Origin: Nocardiopsis metallicus
GTDB taxonomy: Bacteria; Actinomycetota; Actinomycetes; Streptosporangiales; Streptosporangiaceae
Direction: 5' to 3'
NCBI RefSeq assembly: GCF_014201115.1
Contig: NZ_JACHDO010000001.1
Span: 6,076,001-6,140,000, forward strand
DNA: 64,000 nucleotides
Under the pieces are notes generated by a model, which was given only the letters and a program-made list of their open reading frames with translations, had not been told where the DNA came from and made no database searches. The position numbers and the translations under genes are program-made. Every line of letters starts with the position of its first letter. Positions within the stretch are counted from its first letter, which is position 1. Positions 8,408 to 17,058 of this stretch are shown here, piece by piece.

Positions 8408-8740
8408 GTGCAGAACTGTACCGGCGGCCGTCACCGCAGGCCCCGACTTTCGATGACTTCCCGCCTGTGGTGGGTGTTCGCCTCCGCGGTGGCCTGGAGC
8501 CTCGCCCAGGTCATCGGCGCCCCCACCCGGACCGAACCCCTCCCTCGGCCCCGTCCGGCGCTTGCCCCGGCACCCCGCCGCCTCGAACTGAGCCGCTACC
8601 GGGAACCGATCCCCCGCCCGGCCCCGGAGACGACCGCCCACGACACCCCACACACCCTGCCCGAAGACCTGATCGAACTCTGGCCGGAACACGAGGACCC
8701 CACGGACTCCCTCGTCCGCCCCTACCTGCTCGGGGGGTGA
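8408..8740 (+). CDS. Hypothetical small protein with one hydrophobic segment
   Basis: 110 residues, GTG start with AGGAG seven bases upstream. It has an N-terminal basic stretch, one hydrophobic segment (LWWVFASAVAWSLAQVIGA, about residues 20-38) and then a proline/arginine-rich tail with the acidic end LPEDLIELWPEHEDP. It may be a single-span membrane or secreted protein. No family recognised. It follows the RsbW-like gene after 198 bases of sequence without other signals, so co-transcription is uncertain. Confidence 0.55.
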   Translation: MQNCTGGRHRRPRLSMTSRLWWVFASAVAWSLAQVIGAPTRTEPLPRPRPALAPAPRRLELSRYREPIPRPAPETTAHDTPHTLPEDLIELWPEHEDPTDSLVRPYLLGG

Positions 8741-8772
8741 CAAACCCGCTCCTCTTACCGCCTTCGTCCGCC

Positions 8773-9702
8773 TTACGTGTCCAGCAGCTGGGTGATGGTG
8801 TGGTCTCCCATAGCCCCCAGCAGCGGGTACTCCTCGGCACTGGCGGCCAGCAGGGCGGCGTAGAGGATCGCCCAGGCGCGGGCGCGCTGCCAGGTGTGGT
8901 CGTCGAGGCCGGTCACGTGTTCGCCGGTGCTCGCCAGCCGGTCCAGTTCGGCGCGCAGGCGGGCGCGGTCCTGCGGGGTGAAGGTCATCCAGGCGACGGC
9001 GAGGTCGGAGGCGGGGTCGCCGGAGGTCAGGTCGCCGAAGTCCAGGACCGCGGTCAGGGACAGGCGGCCCTCGGCGCGGGTGCGCGCCTCGGTACTCACC
9101 AGGATGTTGGCCGGGTGCAGGTCGCCGTGCAGCCAGAGCGCCGGCCCGGTCCATTCGGGGGTGTCGACCAGCTTCTCCCACAGGGCGAGCAGTTCCGCCG
9201 AGCGGGGGATGCCGCTGTCGGCGACGCGCTCGCGCAGCTTGGACTCGCGTACGCCCAGGGGGACGCCCCGGAACGGGTTCTCGGGGGCGTCCCCGGGCGC
9301 GGGCGCGTGCAGCTGGGACAGGAAGAGGGCGAGCGGTCCGACCAGGTCGGAGCGTTCGCCGACCGGTACCTCTGCGGCGGTGCGGCCCTCGAACCACGGG
9401 TTCACCGACCAGTGCCAGGGGTAGTCGGGGCCGGGGTGTCCCACGCGCAGCGGGGCCGAGACGGGGACGCCCACGCGTTCGGCGATCCCGGGCAGCCACC
9501 GCTGTTCGTTCACGACCAGCCGCTCGGCCGCCGCGCGCCGCGGTACCCGGACGCACAGGTGCTCGCCCAGGGTCAGGATCGTGTTGTCCCAGCCGTTGGC
9601 GACCGTCGCCAGGGGCAGGGCGGCCAGGTCGGGGTGCTGCTCGCGCAGGAGCCGGCGGACGAGTTCGGGGGTGATGGCCACTTCGGCGGGAGGTGTGCGC
9701 AT
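8773..9702 (-). CDS. Aminoglycoside phosphotransferase (APH)-family kinase
   Basis: 309 residues with a protein-kinase-like fold. The catalytic loop LHGDLHPANILVS supplies the Asp base and Mg-binding Asn, and LDFGDLTSGDPASDLA supplies the second Mg ligand. The N-terminal half has the ATP-lobe pattern NGWDNTILTLGEHLCVRVPRR. Family members phosphorylate aminoglycosides, macrolides, sugars or choline-like molecules; the substrate here is not predictable. Start choice between GTG 9705 and ATG 9702 is not resolved by a ribosome site. Downstream of the siderophore transporter genes on the same strand, with a 33-base gap. Confidence 0.85.
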   Translation of the reverse strand: MRTPPAEVAITPELVRRLLREQHPDLAALPLATVANGWDNTILTLGEHLCVRVPRRAAAERLVVNEQRWLPGIAERVGVPVSAPLRVGHPGPDYPWHWSVNPWFEGRTAAEVPVGERSDLVGPLALFLSQLHAPAPGDAPENPFRGVPLGVRESKLRERVADSGIPRSAELLALWEKLVDTPEWTGPALWLHGDLHPANILVSTEARTRAEGRLSLTAVLDFGDLTSGDPASDLAVAWMTFTPQDRARLRAELDRLASTGEHVTGLDDHTWQRARAWAILYAALLAASAEEYPLLGAMGDHTITQLLDT

Positions 9703-9735
9703 CACTCCAGTATCGGCCCCGGCCCCGGCCCGGGC

Positions 9736-10491
9736 TCAGTAGTAGACCGCGAGCGGTCCGTTCGGGCCGTCGACGACGTTCACCGGGGTCTCGAACACCC
9801 GGGTGAGGACGTCGTCGGTCATGATCTGGGCCGGGGTGCCGAACTCCACCACGGAGCCGTCCTTGACCGCGCAGATGTGGTCCGCGTAGTGGCCCGCGAA
9901 GTTGATGTCGTGCAGCACGATCACGATGGTCCGGTCGAGCTCCTCGGCCGCGCGGCGCAGGTGCTTCATCATCTGCACCGAGTGGCGCATGTCGAGGTTG
10001 TTGAGCGGCTCGTCCAGCAGCACGTACTCGGTGTCCTGGGAGAGCACCATCGCCACGTAGGCGCGCTGGCGCTGCCCGCCCGAGAGCTGGTCGAGGTAGC
10101 GGTCCTCCAGGTCGGTGAGGTCCAGGAAGTCGATCGCCCGGCTCACGATCTCCTCGTCCTCGACCGTCATCCGTCCCTTGGAGTAGGGGAAGCGCCCGAA
10201 GGCGACCAGCTGGCGCACGGTCAGCCGGGTGATGAAGTGGTTCTCCTGGCGCAGGACCGAGACGATCTTGGCCAGGTCCTTGGAGGCCGTCTTGGTCACG
10301 TCGTACCCGGCGACCTCGATGGTCCCCTCGTCGATGCCGAGCAGGCGGCCCACCATCGTGAGCAGCGTCGACTTCCCGGCGCCGTTCGGCCCCACCAGGG
10401 CGGTCAGACCGCCCTCGGGGATCTCCAGGTCCACGGGGCCGATCGCGACCTCGCTGCTGTACTCCTTGCGTACACCTTTGAGGGTGATCAC
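9736..10491 (-). CDS. Iron-siderophore ABC transporter, ATP-binding protein
   Basis: 251 residues, FepC/YclP-type ATPase energising siderophore import. Walker A GPNGAGKST (about residues 37-45), Q-loop RQENHF, signature LSGGQRQRAYVAM, Walker B EYVLLDEPLNNLD and switch His in VLHDINFAGHYAD are all intact. GTG start overlaps the upstream permease stop (GTGA). Last gene of the four-gene unit binding protein - permease - permease - ATPase, whose promoter carries an iron box. Confidence 0.92.
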   Translation of the reverse strand: MITLKGVRKEYSSEVAIGPVDLEIPEGGLTALVGPNGAGKSTLLTMVGRLLGIDEGTIEVAGYDVTKTASKDLAKIVSVLRQENHFITRLTVRQLVAFGRFPYSKGRMTVEDEEIVSRAIDFLDLTDLEDRYLDQLSGGQRQRAYVAMVLSQDTEYVLLDEPLNNLDMRHSVQMMKHLRRAAEELDRTIVIVLHDINFAGHYADHICAVKDGSVVEFGTPAQIMTDDVLTRVFETPVNVVDGPNGPLAVYY

Positions 10492-11609
10492 AGTCGGCCC
10501 TTTCTGAGGATGACGAACAGGAACACCAGGCCGCCGACGAGCTCGATGATGATCGAGACCACGCCGTTGGCGTAGAAGATGTTCCGCATGACGAAGTAGG
10601 CGCCGCTGAGCACCACGAAGCAGGTCAGCGCGGCGACCGGGAAGACGTAGCGGTGGTCGTGGGTGTCGGCGAACTGGTAGGCGAGGGTCGCCACCAGGAA
10701 GCCGAGGAAGGTCATCGGCCCCACCAACGCGGTCGAGACCGCCATGAGGATCGACACCAGGAACAGCACGCGCATGGTCTCGCGGCGGTGGTTCAGCCCC
10801 AGGCCCGTGCTGGCGTCCCGCCCCAGCGCCACGATGTTGAGCCGGCGCGAGCTCAGCACCAGCAGGGTCGCGGCGGCCAGGCACAGCGGGACCGCGACCG
10901 GCAGGTAGGAGGCGTCGGCGTTGGAGACGTTGCCGAACAGCCGGGCGGCCAGCACGTCGAACTCGCTCGGGGTGAGCAGCCGCTGCATGAAGGTGGAGAT
11001 CGAGGCGAGGCCGCCGCCGATGATGATGCCGATCAGCAGCATCACCTGGAGGTTGCCGTACCTGCCGGACAGCAGCCAGCCGTACAGCAGCATGGCGAAC
11101 CCGACCATGACCGCGATCTGCAGCAGGAACTGCGAGACCCCCTGGATGGCCAGGATCCCGGCGACGCCCAGGAAGTACACGGCGCTGGTCTGGACGGCGA
11201 TGTAGAGCGCCTCGAACCCCATGATGGACGGGGTGATGATGCGGTTGTTGGTGACGGTCTGGAAGCTCACCGTGGCGATGGCCTGGCAGATCGCCACCAC
11301 GGCCATGACCACGATGTTGGTGGCCCGCATCTGGGCGATGCGCCAGAAGCCGTCCGAGCCCACCGGCATCGGGTTGTCCCAGGCCAGCAGGCCGAAGGCG
11401 AACCCGACCGCCAGTACCGAGAGCACCGTGACGATGGTCCAGTAGCGGCGGCGGGCGCGCCCGGCGGGCAGGGTTCGGGACGTGCGTTCAGGGCGCTCGG
11501 CGGCCGCGGCGGGCTCGGCGCGTTCGGGCGGTGCGGCGAGCGGCTCGGTCACCCGGGGCGGTCGCGGGGCACCCGGAGGGCTTGCGGGGGAAGCGGTCGA
11601 CTCAGCCAC
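10488..11609 (-). CDS. Iron-siderophore ABC transporter permease (FecCD family, second subunit)
   Basis: 373 residues. A disordered Pro/Ala/Glu-rich N-terminal extension of about 50 residues is followed by nine to ten membrane segments. Family landmarks include NNRIITPSIMGFEALYI and GLNHRRETMRVLFLVSIL, the loop that docks with the ATPase. The sequence is closest in style to the YclO/FatC branch. GTG start, 8-base overlap with the preceding permease gene. Expected to form a heterodimer with that permease. Confidence 0.9.
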   Translation of the reverse strand: MAESTASPASPPGAPRPPRVTEPLAAPPERAEPAAAAERPERTSRTLPAGRARRRYWTIVTVLSVLAVGFAFGLLAWDNPMPVGSDGFWRIAQMRATNIVVMAVVAICQAIATVSFQTVTNNRIITPSIMGFEALYIAVQTSAVYFLGVAGILAIQGVSQFLLQIAVMVGFAMLLYGWLLSGRYGNLQVMLLIGIIIGGGLASISTFMQRLLTPSEFDVLAARLFGNVSNADASYLPVAVPLCLAAATLLVLSSRRLNIVALGRDASTGLGLNHRRETMRVLFLVSILMAVSTALVGPMTFLGFLVATLAYQFADTHDHRYVFPVAALTCFVVLSGAYFVMRNIFYANGVVSIIIELVGGLVFLFVILRKGRL

Positions 11610-12603
11610 GGCGGCGCTGCCTCAACAGGAGAAGGATGAACACGGCGGCGCCGACGACCCCGAGGATGAGGGAGACGGGCACCTCGAAGGGCATGATGAT
11701 CGTCCGGCCGATCAGGTCGCACACCGTCACGATGCCGATGCCGAGCAGGCACACCCACGGCAGGTTGCTGCGCAGGTCGTCGCCGCGCAGCATCGAGACG
11801 ATGTTGGGCACGATGAGCCCGAGGAACGGCAGGTTGCCCACGACCACGGTCACCACGCCGGTGGCGATCGCGATCAGGCTGGTGCCCAGCAGAATGACCC
11901 GGTTGTAGTTCAGGCCGACGTTGGTGGAGATCTCCTGGCCGAGCCCGGCGACGGTGAAGCGGTCGGCGATGACGAACACCGCGACGGCCACGAGCGCCAC
12001 GATCCACAGCATCTCGTACTGTCCCCGCAGTACCGAGGTGAAGCTCCCGGCGAACCACACGCCCAGGTTCTGCAGCATGTCGGTCTGCAGCGCGATGAAG
12101 GTCGACACCGCGCTGACCACGGCGCCCAGCATGATGCCCACGATCGGGACGATCAGCGAGGAGCGCAGGGTGACCCGGCGCAGGAACAGGAAGAACACCA
12201 TCGTGCCGATGAACGCCGCCACGACGGCACCGAACATGCGGGTGCCGATGCTCGCCCCGGGGATCAGGATCATCACGGTGAGCAGGCCCAGCCCGGCCCA
12301 CTCGGTGGTGCCGGTGGTGGTCGGCTCGACGAAGCGGTTCTGTGTCAGCAGCTGCATGATCAGCCCCGACATCGCCATCGCGGCGCCCGCCAGTACGAGG
12401 GCGATCGTGCGCGGGATGCGGGTGATCGCGAACATCTCGCCGCCGCCCTCGGCGCCGAAGACGTCGTACACGCCGGTGGTCAGGGAGAGCACGAGCAGGG
12501 CGGCCACGACGGCGATACCGACGAGCAGCTTCCAGTCGAAGAGCCGTCCGGGGCGCCGGGTGCGCGAGAGCTTCGGGGACGCGGCCGGGGGCGCGGTCTT
12601 CAT
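11602..12603 (-). CDS. Iron-siderophore ABC transporter permease (FecCD family, first subunit)
   Basis: 333 residues with about nine membrane segments. Landmarks: RIPRTIALVLAGAAMAMSGLIMQLLTQNRFVEPTTTGTTEWAG at the first helices and GLNYNRVILLGTSLIAI at the coupling loop, as in the YclN/FatD branch. ATG at 12603 is used because GGAGG lies about ten bases upstream. The open frame extends nine codons more. An 82-base gap separates it from the binding-protein gene. Confidence 0.9.
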   Translation of the reverse strand: MKTAPPAASPKLSRTRRPGRLFDWKLLVGIAVVAALLVLSLTTGVYDVFGAEGGGEMFAITRIPRTIALVLAGAAMAMSGLIMQLLTQNRFVEPTTTGTTEWAGLGLLTVMILIPGASIGTRMFGAVVAAFIGTMVFFLFLRRVTLRSSLIVPIVGIMLGAVVSAVSTFIALQTDMLQNLGVWFAGSFTSVLRGQYEMLWIVALVAVAVFVIADRFTVAGLGQEISTNVGLNYNRVILLGTSLIAIATGVVTVVVGNLPFLGLIVPNIVSMLRGDDLRSNLPWVCLLGIGIVTVCDLIGRTIIMPFEVPVSLILGVVGAAVFILLLLRQRRRG

Positions 12604-12685
12604 GCGGGATCGACCTCCGCACAGCGGCACGCGCCGACGGTGGCGGGGGCACCGCCGTCGGCGCGCGTCGAACGGGTGGGGCGGA

Positions 12686-13678
12686 TCAAGCCTGGGCCTC
12701 CAGCGCGTCGGCGAACGCGTTGAAGAACTCGGTGTAGGTCTGGATGCCCTCGTTGGTGTAGGTGTCGATGGGCATGTAGACGATCTGCTCGTTCTCGACG
12801 GCGCTCACGCCGGCGAGCGCCTCGGACTCGGACAGGATCTTGTCGGCCTCCTCGTACCCGGCCTCGTCGACGGCGACGGCGGCGTCGCGGTCCATCACGA
12901 GGATCCAGTCGGGGTTGGAGTCGGCGATGGCCTCGACGGAGATGTCGTCGCCCTGGTGGTCGTCGCTGGCACCGTCGACCTCCAGAGCCGGGGTGAGACC
13001 GAAGATGTCGAAGGCCGGGCCGAGGGTGCGGCCGACGCCGGGGGCCAGGTAGCCGATCTCGCCGCCGGAGGTGGTGACGGCCATGACGCTGGCGTCCTCG
13101 TCGTAGGCGTCGTTGACCCGCTCGACGGCGGCGTCGAACTCCGCGACGAGCTCGGCGGCCTCGTCCTGCTTGTCGAAGACCTCGCCGAGCACGGTGATCT
13201 GGCGCTTGAGCTCGGCGTCGAAGGGCTCGCCCTCACGCGGTTCGAGCTCCAGGATCGCGGCGTCGGGCACGAGGGAGGCGATGTCGTCCTGGTGCTGGGT
13301 GAAGCGCTGGCCGTTGACGACCAGGTCCGGCTCGGCGGCGACGATCGACTCGAGGTCGGGCTCGTTGTGTGTGCCGATGTCGATGATCGAGTCGTCCTGC
13401 GTGTAGCCGATCGTGTCGGGCATGAGCGAGACGGCGGCGGCCGACAGCTCGATGTCCCAGTCCGAGAGCGTCTCGAAGGTGCGGTTGTCGAGTGCGACCA
13501 CCGACGCGGGCGGCGAGGCCACCGTCTGCGTGCCGTTGTTGTCCTCGACCTCGACCGTGGTGCCGTCAGCGGCGGCGGAGCCGTCGGAGTCCTGTGCGTC
13601 GGTCGAGCATCCGGCCAGGACCAGGGAGGATGCCAGAATGAGCGAGAGCGCCGTGACGGGACGACCAGGGGACTTCAT
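12686..13678 (-). CDS. Iron-siderophore ABC transporter substrate-binding lipoprotein
   Basis: 330 residues, FatB/YclQ/CeuA-type periplasmic-binding fold. Lipobox LVLAGCS fixes the mature Cys at about residue 23, so the protein is anchored outside. Two Rossmann-like lobes are joined by a long helix; landmarks are VALDNRTFETLSDWDIELSA and PDLVVNGQRFTQHQD. The negatively charged binding face is typical of catecholate/hydroxamate complexes but ligand identity is not predictable. AAGGAG precedes the ATG. First gene of the importer unit and directly downstream of the iron box. No siderophore synthesis genes are in the window. Confidence 0.92.
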   Translation of the reverse strand: MKSPGRPVTALSLILASSLVLAGCSTDAQDSDGSAAADGTTVEVEDNNGTQTVASPPASVVALDNRTFETLSDWDIELSAAAVSLMPDTIGYTQDDSIIDIGTHNEPDLESIVAAEPDLVVNGQRFTQHQDDIASLVPDAAILELEPREGEPFDAELKRQITVLGEVFDKQDEAAELVAEFDAAVERVNDAYDEDASVMAVTTSGGEIGYLAPGVGRTLGPAFDIFGLTPALEVDGASDDHQGDDISVEAIADSNPDWILVMDRDAAVAVDEAGYEEADKILSESEALAGVSAVENEQIVYMPIDTYTNEGIQTYTEFFNAFADALEAQA

Positions 13679-13706
13679 GGTGGTTTCTCCTTCAATTGCT
13701 GACGAC

Positions 13707-13725
13707 GAAGGAGAGCCTAACCTAA
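13707..13725 (-). promoter_or_regulatory. DtxR/IdeR (DmdR) iron box
   Basis: On the minus strand the 19-mer begins TTAGGTTAGGCT and agrees with the actinobacterial consensus TTAGGTTAGGCTAACCTAA at 15 of 19 positions. It lies 29 bases upstream of the siderophore-binding-protein start, where an iron-loaded repressor would block transcription. Iron-repressed expression of the transporter is therefore predicted. Confidence 0.88.
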
Positions 13726-13818
13726 CACTTTTGCGTTATGTACAACGGAGTCCCGTTTGAGAGGTTGTCCTCAGTTTCTACCGCCCTGAACAGCGCTGAT
13801 GTACGGGCTCGGTGCGGG

Positions 13819-14934
13819 TCAGGGCGTCATGGCGAGGATGACGGCGGTCACCGGTAGGGCCACCAGGATCAGGATGGTGACCGTCCACGCGATAGTCGGG
13901 TTCACCGGCGGCGGGTCGTTCTTCGCCCTGTCGGTCGGCCGCTCCGTCGGCGGTCTCGCCGGGCTGTTCGCGGGCGGGTGGGGCGGTCGGCTCGGCAGAA
14001 CACGGGTCGGTTCGTCGGAGGGGGCGGGCCGGGGAAGCGTGCGCGGCGCCGCCGGTGCCGCCGGTGCCTTCGGCACTGTCGGCGCCTCGGCGGGTTCGGG
14101 GGCGGGTTCAGGCGCGGGCTCGGGTGCGCGGCCCAGTAGGCGGTGCAGCACGTCGATGGCGGTGGGCCGGTCGGCCGGGGCCTTGGCCAGGGCCTGGGCG
14201 ACCAGCGGACGCAGGTGCTCGGGCAGTCCGCTCAGGTCGGGTTCGACGTGCAGGACCCTGTGCAGGACCCCCGGTACCGTGGCGGCGTCGAAGGGTGGTT
14301 TTCCGGTCGCCGCGAAGACCATCACCGCGCCCCAGGCGAACACGTCCGTGGCCGCGTTGACCCGGCCGTCCGCGAGCTGCTCGGGCGACATGAACCCGGG
14401 CGTGCCGATGGTGGGGCGGGTGAGGGTGCCCGCGCCCTCGGTGATCTGGGAGATGCCGAAGTCGATCACCCGTGGTCCGCCCGGGGCCATGAGTACGTTC
14501 CCGGGCTTGAGATCGCGGTGCACGATGCCCGCCTCGTGCACCGCGACCAGGGCGGTCGCCGTAGCCACCGACAGCCGCATCAGGTCGCCGCCGTCCAACG
14601 GACCGCCGTCCGCCACCGTCCGGTGCAGGGTGGGGCCCTCCACGTACTCGCTGATGATGTGGGCGGGCTCGGAGTCGAAGTCGGCGTGCAGCACGGCCGC
14701 CGTGCAGAAGGAGGTCACCAGACGCGCTGCCTCGGCCTCGCGTTCGAATCTTCGGCGCACCTCGGGGTCGGCCATGCCCCCGGGGTCGAGGGTCTTGACC
14801 GCGACCTGAGTCCCGTCGGCCTGTTCGGCCAGGTAGACGGTGCCCTGGCCGCCGGAGCCGAGCCGTCCCAGCAGGCGGTGGCCGCCGAGACTCTCGGGGT
14901 CATGGGGGAGCAGGGCTTTCAGTGGGGGCGTCAC
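13819..14934 (-). CDS. Membrane-anchored serine/threonine protein kinase
   Basis: 371 residues. N-terminal Hanks-type kinase: Gly loop GRLGSGGQGTVY (about 20-31), invariant Lys in VAVKTLD, catalytic loop HRDLKPGNVL, DFG motif DFGIS, and APE-like TPGFMSPEQ. A Pro/Glu/Ala-rich linker of about 90 residues (repeats of PEPAPEPA) leads to one C-terminal membrane helix (TIAWTVTILILVALPVTAVILAM) with only a few residues outside, so there is no sensory ectodomain. GTG at 14934 with AAGG upstream is chosen; the frame remains open for 76 more codons of low-complexity sequence. Divergent from the desaturase gene. Confidence 0.9.
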   Translation of the reverse strand: MTPPLKALLPHDPESLGGHRLLGRLGSGGQGTVYLAEQADGTQVAVKTLDPGGMADPEVRRRFEREAEAARLVTSFCTAAVLHADFDSEPAHIISEYVEGPTLHRTVADGGPLDGGDLMRLSVATATALVAVHEAGIVHRDLKPGNVLMAPGGPRVIDFGISQITEGAGTLTRPTIGTPGFMSPEQLADGRVNAATDVFAWGAVMVFAATGKPPFDAATVPGVLHRVLHVEPDLSGLPEHLRPLVAQALAKAPADRPTAIDVLHRLLGRAPEPAPEPAPEPAEAPTVPKAPAAPAAPRTLPRPAPSDEPTRVLPSRPPHPPANSPARPPTERPTDRAKNDPPPVNPTIAWTVTILILVALPVTAVILAMTP

Positions 14935-15082
14935 GGGGCACCTTCGGCTCGGGGCGGCGTCCCGCCCGAGGGCAGGGGCGGCACTGTCAAGATACCGAAG
15001 GTCCTCCTGTCCTCCCAGGCCCCGCCGGGGCGGGGCGGTCGGGGGATCGCGGCCGTGAGGGAGCTCCGCGATACCGACGCTG

Positions 15083-15120
15083 ACTATACTTTTAAATATA
15101 TATAGCGAAGTATACTTATG
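15083..15120. promoter_or_regulatory. AT-rich operator/promoter island before the desaturase gene
   Basis: In otherwise GC-rich DNA this 38-base stretch is about 75% A+T. The word TATACTT occurs at 15085-15091 and 15111-15117 (26 bp apart), and the second copy lies in the perfect palindrome AAGTATACTT (15108-15117). A further 7-bp inverted repeat, GGGGTGC-AG-GCACCCC, follows at 15184-15199. The 377-base gap between the divergent kinase and desaturase genes contains nothing else that I recognise. Lipid-responsive control of the desaturase is plausible. Confidence 0.45.
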
Positions 15121-15311
15121 CAGGGTATGGAGCCCTCCAGGCGGGTGACCAGCAGGTAGCAAAGCAAGGGGAGCGAAAAATCAGGGGTGCAGGCACCCCC
15201 ATCCCGCGTCGTGCGAGCGCCATGGAACCGCGGCCCGCTTCGGCCTAGCGTTGGTTTATCGGGGCCACCGGAGTCGGAGGCACCATCAACGTCGGGGGAG
15301 TGGCAGTACCC

Positions 15312-16370
15312 ATGCCCAACAACACCACAGGAACCCGAGAAACCGACCAGGGGGCCACGAAGGTCAGGGGTAGTGACTTCGCCCGGCTGTCCCGTCGGAT
15401 CCAGGACGCCGGACTCATGGAACGCACCCCCGTCTACTTCGCGGTGCGACTGAGCCTCATCGCCCTGGCCTTCGTCGGCTCATGGGTGGCGTTCTTCCTG
15501 ATCGGGAACTCGTGGTGGCAGATCGTCACCGCCGTCGCCATGGCCGCCGTGTTCGGCCAGGTGGGGCTGGTCTCCCACGAGCTCGCGCACCGTCAGATCT
15601 TCAACGGTCGCCGCCTCAGCGAGGCCGTCGGCCGGGTCGTCGGCAACCTCGGCATCGGCCTGGGCTACGGCTGGTGGCAGGACAAGCACACCCGCCACCA
15701 TGCCAACCCCAACCACGAGGAGCACGATCCGGACGTCAACCCGGACCTGTTCGTGTGGTCTGAGGACCAGGCCAGGAAAGCGCGGGGCATCCCCGCCTTC
15801 CTCGGCCGCTACCAGGCCTTCCTCTTCTACCCGCTCCTGCTGCTGGAGGGGCTGAACCTGCACGTCGGCAGTGTGCGGGCGCTCTTCAAGCCCTCCACCA
15901 AACAGCGGGTCCTGGAGGGCGCGCTGCTGGCGGGGCACTTCGTGCTCTACCTCGGTGCGATCATCATCGTCCTCGACCCGCTCCAGGCGGTCGCGTTCAT
16001 CGCGGTCCAGCAGGGGCTGTTCGGGGTCTACCTGGGCTGCATCTTCGCGCCCAACCACAAGGGCATGCCGACCCTGAAGAAGGGCGAGAAACTCGACTTC
16101 CTCCGCAAGCAGGTACTGACCTCGCGCAACGTCCGCGGCGGCGGCTTCACGGACCTGGCGCTCGGCGGGCTCAACTACCAGATCGAGCACCACCTCTTCC
16201 CGAGCATGCCCAGCCCCCACCTGGCCAAGGCCCAGCCGATCGTGCGCGACTACTGCGAGGAGATCGGGGTGTCCTACCACGAGACCGGTTTCGTCCGTTC
16301 GCACGTCGAGGCCATCACCCACATGCACGAGGCGGGCGCCCCGCTGCGCGCGAGGACACCCGCCGGATGA
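15312..16370 (+). CDS. Membrane fatty-acid desaturase (acyl-CoA type)
   Basis: 352 residues. Integral membrane di-iron enzyme introducing a double bond in acyl chains. The three histidine boxes are present: HELAHRQ (first), HTRHHANPN (second) and QIEHHLFPSMP (third). Two hydrophobic hairpins separate them (SLIALAFVGSWVAFFLIG and LLAGHFVLYLGAIIIVL). This arrangement fits the DesA3/linoleoyl-CoA (delta-6-like) branch. ATG at 15312 is used; GTG at 15300 is in frame but lies almost on the GGGGGAG ribosome site. Convergent with the amidohydrolase-like gene after 25 bases. Confidence 0.9.
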   Translation: MPNNTTGTRETDQGATKVRGSDFARLSRRIQDAGLMERTPVYFAVRLSLIALAFVGSWVAFFLIGNSWWQIVTAVAMAAVFGQVGLVSHELAHRQIFNGRRLSEAVGRVVGNLGIGLGYGWWQDKHTRHHANPNHEEHDPDVNPDLFVWSEDQARKARGIPAFLGRYQAFLFYPLLLLEGLNLHVGSVRALFKPSTKQRVLEGALLAGHFVLYLGAIIIVLDPLQAVAFIAVQQGLFGVYLGCIFAPNHKGMPTLKKGEKLDFLRKQVLTSRNVRGGGFTDLALGGLNYQIEHHLFPSMPSPHLAKAQPIVRDYCEEIGVSYHETGFVRSHVEAITHMHEAGAPLRARTPAG

Positions 16371-16395
16371 TCCGGGCCGCCGCCGTACCGGTCGT

Positions 16396-17058
16396 CTAGG
16401 ACGAGCCCCAGGCCTCGGTCATGGCTTTGACCGTGGCGACCACCGCCGCGTGCCGGCCCAGCACGTCGAGTGTGTGGGCGTGCCGGTCCCGGTCGTAGGA
16501 GGCGGTGGCGTCCGCGGCGACCACGGTGCGGAAACCGAGCTGGAAGCCGTCCCGTACGGTGGCGTCAACGCAGCAGTCGGCGGTCAGACCGCACACGGCC
16601 AGCCAGGTGACCCCGTGGCCGCGCAGTCGCTCCGCGAGGTCCGTGCCGTGGAAGGCCGAGTAGCGCCGCTTGACGACGACATCCTCACCCGGGGCGGGCG
16701 CGACCCCGAACCACTCCGCGCCGGAGGTACCCGCCACACACGGTTCCTGTGCGAGCCTGGTCTCCCGCGGCTCCCGGGCGATGCCGCGCAACCAGAGCGA
16801 GGACTCCCACGGCTCGTCGGCATCCTGCTCCAGGGCCACCCAGACCACCCGGATCCCGGCGGAGCGCGCGGCCCGGACCAGCTCCGCGACGCGCTCCACC
16901 GCCCCTGTGATTCGGTCCTGGTCGCTCTCGGCGAGCCAGGGGAGCCGATCCGGGGCGGCGAAGTCCCGCTGGACGTCGATCACCAGGAGCGCGGCCTCTC
17001 CCCGAGGGGCGGGCAGAGGCCGGAGGCCCCCGGACACGTCGGTGATGAGCCCAGTCAC
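16396..17058 (-). CDS. Isochorismatase-family cysteine hydrolase (RutB-like)
   Basis: 220 residues. Catalytic triad can be assigned: Asp in LLVIDVQRDF (about residue 28), Lys in VVVKRRYSAF and Cys in GLTADCCVDATVRDGF. In the Rut pathway RutB hydrolyses ureidoacrylate/peroxyureidoacrylate made by RutA. This protein follows a RutA-like gene with a GTGA overlap, so a similar amide or carbamate hydrolysis is inferred. Sequence outside the triad differs enough from Escherichia coli RutB that the exact substrate is open. Last gene of a five-gene operon. Confidence 0.82.
   Translation of the reverse strand: MTGLITDVSGGLRPLPAPRGEAALLVIDVQRDFAAPDRLPWLAESDQDRITGAVERVAELVRAARSAGIRVVWVALEQDADEPWESSLWLRGIAREPRETRLAQEPCVAGTSGAEWFGVAPAPGEDVVVKRRYSAFHGTDLAERLRGHGVTWLAVCGLTADCCVDATVRDGFQLGFRTVVAADATASYDRDRHAHTLDVLGRHAAVVATVKAMTEAWGSS

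Noticed and set aside
13799..14809. Plus-strand frame opposite the Ser/Thr kinase
   Set aside because: The opposite strand has complete kinase motifs; this frame is Gly/Ser/Arg-rich shadow sequence.
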